Below, piece after piece: positions 33,301-33,940 of a DNA stretch of 33,940 nucleotides. Numbering within the stretch: the first letter of the stretch is position 1; every line of letters starts with the position of its first letter. The notes below the pieces were generated by a model. It saw only the letters and a list, made by a program, of their open reading frames with translations. It was not told the DNA's origin and ran no database searches. Source of the DNA: Planctomycetia bacterium (GTDB lineage Bacteria; Planctomycetota; Planctomycetia; Pirellulales; PNKZ01); contig JAIOPP010000079.1 of NCBI GenBank assembly GCA_021413845.1, forward strand, positions 1 to 33,940. The letters run 5' to 3'. The position numbers were made by a program, and so were the translations under genes.

Positions 33301-33460
33301 GTTTCACTTCGTCGAAGCGGCGCGGACCGATGACTACGTCGAACTGCGAAACATGCAAACCGGAACACTTGTCCGCCTGTTCGGCGGCCGTTGCGAACTG
33401 AAGGGCGAAAAGCAAAGCGAGTTCACGACCCGTTATCAGGGTGAATGGAAAGCCAGATAA
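30341..33460 (+). CDS. Large exported protein with two C-terminal tandem repeats
   Basis: 1039 residues. After ATG 30341 (GAGG 6 nt upstream; the open frame extends to 30200) comes a long signal region with hydrophobic ATLVLATWASLVAFVSPTVAA, so it is exported. The main body (about 50-570) is alpha/beta with a repeated layout typical of planctomycete proteins of unknown function; a Pro-rich linker (PGAPPRPETGVPTSPPAAGG) leads to a domain (about 580-860) with RPAPGDRFQIQFDTDSE, and then two similar modules of about 80 residues. I do not recognise a family. It starts 640 bp from the PNPOx-like gene and is followed by ppsA after 146 bp. Confidence 0.8.
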   Translation: MFSDRTQVKDARQPVGPCGVVRATLVLATWASLVAFVSPTVAADLKWNDAPVVGYARVAPLDRLQRDLSFLGENVDGGKSIGGVKDAIMELSAGIDAARPAGLVVYADDSLNIVAFVPLKDEEKLFAALRSRFGWEFRRGDDGIYRGGNVNVAARVSGSWLFVTGATHAARLSKVPEDPMRLFEGLDPTVTAQAGMMLDQLPAELRKTFDSLILESCAPAQSGAAAGSSSTEWIGPLTKQLLSDTRRWEFELQCLRPVEQFHVTSRLVPVKASKLESWIEAAAQRPSMFEHLASENAAAAIISSLALDAATIEPLLRAWDEQAAKARAAAPSPESPQAELRALGVLVAQTLEAVTTTLRKGELDGGVVLERQGQGHLNVLAGGTLYGSRAIQEKALEVAQMLQPQEGFRALNWAVSQNGDVSLNQLQLPMKDENARRIFGESLYVVIGFGPDRLYSSLGDEEAIGKLSLAVDRSREDRPSRGEPLRVTLRMAPFTALLNDFSDKKSASDGQIRSMAEQIAPYKKNDTLAFTVRAGEGALESRLRIDMGVLRMLASSIPKPGAPPRPETGVPTSPPAAGGSNLALRPAPGDRFQIQFDTDSEVKTKIDAAERVDQGKYSTLYDFRVLEARPDGAVRLEAVLKRAIIKKTGADGNSSFDSAAKGAPEKMTAETVLYAAMVDEPFQMTVAADGSLGEFGGLAEAVQRMVDNKLQPPANERAQAQAFVEQSFNANALRDSLGRAFEFYPGKSVSEGDRWSRTTENFSGIDFFLDNKYQLKSLAASEAVISVRAQVREKEADAAAPIRWEVLGTQTGTIKLRPQDGRLLSSEYVLKFDAEATLKMDGKTVVRPVTSTIKMTIGPPAAPAAGRAAVGNAAERELWRHAGGHFADHGSGNWVERSQNGSFDLQEVERSPQHIELVSKSGTGTRVRLFAGQSDILRRGQGPWTRQYNGDWAAAPAAEQRVFWSHPQGFFDQVAEGKWLERSANGAFHFVEAARTDDYVELRNMQTGTLVRLFGGRCELKGEKQSEFTTRYQGEWKAR
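32969..33457 (+). repeat. Two 85-residue tandem modules in the large exported protein
   Basis: Module 1 starts ELWRHAGGHFADHGSGNWVE and module 2 VFWSHPQGFFDQVAEGKWLE; matched positions include the W, the H/P-x-G-x-F, W-x-ER-S-x-NG-x-F and R-V/L-RLF-x-G. The period is 255 bp (Trp codons at 32975 and 33230). The pattern suggests a small beta domain, possibly binding ligand or surface. Module 1 has a longer end than module 2. Confidence 0.8.
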
Positions 33461-33606
33461 GCCTGTACGACTCCTGCAAGTAGTTCAGTAGGGCCCGTAC
33501 CCAACCGACCTTGTCGATTCTCCTATCGGCCGCCGTTCAAACTGCGTTAATGAAACGTGAACGAGTAACGACCTTCAAAATGTTTGCCACGCCGAGGATG
33601 TAGAAC

Positions 33607-33940
33607 ATGACCGCCATCGCTACCGAATTCATCAAACGCTTCGCCCAGATCGGCATCGAGGACATTGCGAGCGTCGGCGGGAAGAACGCCTCGCTCGGGG
33701 AAATGGTTCGCGAACTGGTACCGCGAGGAATCCGCGTACCCGACGGCTTCGCCGTCACGGCCGAAGCCTACCGTTACTTCCTCACGGCGAATCGGCTCAA
33801 CGACGAAATTCGCCGCGAACTCGGCGCACTCGACGTCGGTGATGTCGCCGCTCTGCAACGGTGCGGCAGCCGTGTGCGACAACTGATTCTCGACGCGACT
33901 TTTCCCGACGACCTGCGGCAGGCGATCGTCGAAGCGTACG
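33607..33940 (+). CDS. ppsA: Phosphoenolpyruvate synthase, N-terminal part
   Basis: Cytosolic enzyme making phosphoenolpyruvate from pyruvate and ATP, releasing AMP and phosphate, for gluconeogenesis. The 111 visible residues show the start of the PEP/pyruvate-binding (ATP-grasp) domain: VGGKNASLGEMVRELVPRG, then IRVPDGFAVTAEAYRYFL. The catalytic His and the C-terminal barrel lie past the window edge. ATG 33607 has GAGG about 9 nt upstream. Pyruvate phosphate dikinase shares this domain, but the spacing of GGKNASLGEM and VPDGFAVTAEAY fits PpsA better. It is often found next to USP and Hsp20 genes in stress clusters. Confidence 0.9.
   Translation, partial: MTAIATEFIKRFAQIGIEDIASVGGKNASLGEMVRELVPRGIRVPDGFAVTAEAYRYFLTANRLNDEIRRELGALDVGDVAALQRCGSRVRQLILDATFPDDLRQAIVEAY

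Overview
The window looks like chromosomal DNA of a planctomycete, probably of the Pirellula/Rhodopirellula type. This is inferred from gene content: many exported proteins of unknown function, a secreted LRR protein, a FecR-domain protein without sigma factor or TonB receptor, cohesin and dockerin domains, a kinase remnant with the planctomycete-style N-lobe, and an MMPL/RND protein. No marker gene (rRNA, ribosomal protein) is present to prove it. GC is moderately high, starts include GTG and TTG, and many genes have a recognisable GGAG/AGGA ribosome site.

Layout. (1) 1-7658, minus strand: a metal(loid) and redox cluster read in the order arsR, arsD, arsA, heavy-metal P-type ATPase, CoA-disulfide/persulfide reductase with rhodanese domain, then a type II (Ca2+/Na+-like) P-type ATPase cut by the window edge. 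No arsenite permease is visible. The heavy-metal ATPase has lost an internal in-frame segment that should carry its catalytic aspartate. (2) 8231-9975, plus: five small genes (PLD-N membrane protein, DUF2934, coiled-coil lipoprotein, cupin, DUF1328). (3) 9976-11112: gene-poor, with the decayed remains of a Ser/Thr protein kinase gene. (4) 11113-18610, plus: an MMPL/RND transporter followed by secreted proteins, including an LRR protein, a 67-residue protein and a FecR-domain protein. (5) 18815-24757, minus: a tight five-gene operon encoding a cohesin+dockerin protein, a membrane-anchored cohesin protein, a PDZ protein, an Asp-box beta-propeller and a multi-pass membrane protein. This is the best candidate for an undescribed system. 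(6) 25055-26536, minus: an FAD amine-oxidase-like enzyme, then a paralogue of the 67-residue protein. (7) 27399-33940: a stress/dormancy-like set (Hsp20, BON, universal stress protein, PNPOx-like protein, phosphoenolpyruvate synthase) plus a 1039-residue exported protein with C-terminal tandem repeats. Here a perfect 35-bp-arm palindrome sits between two truncated genes, and the Hsp20 gene has lost its 3' end.

Functionally, the left end should sense arsenite (ArsR), bind and hand it over (ArsD), and energise efflux (ArsA), with thiol redox repair by the reductase. The middle of the window is devoted to the cell envelope. The right end, with the small genes of region 2 and the type II ATPase, resembles in content the hypoxia/dormancy regulons known from mycobacteria (DosR: Hsp20, USP, PNPOx, CtpF-type ATPase). 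Several lesions (ATPase deletion, kinase remnant, broken Hsp20, two genes truncated at a palindrome) suggest active rearrangement, or in part assembly error.
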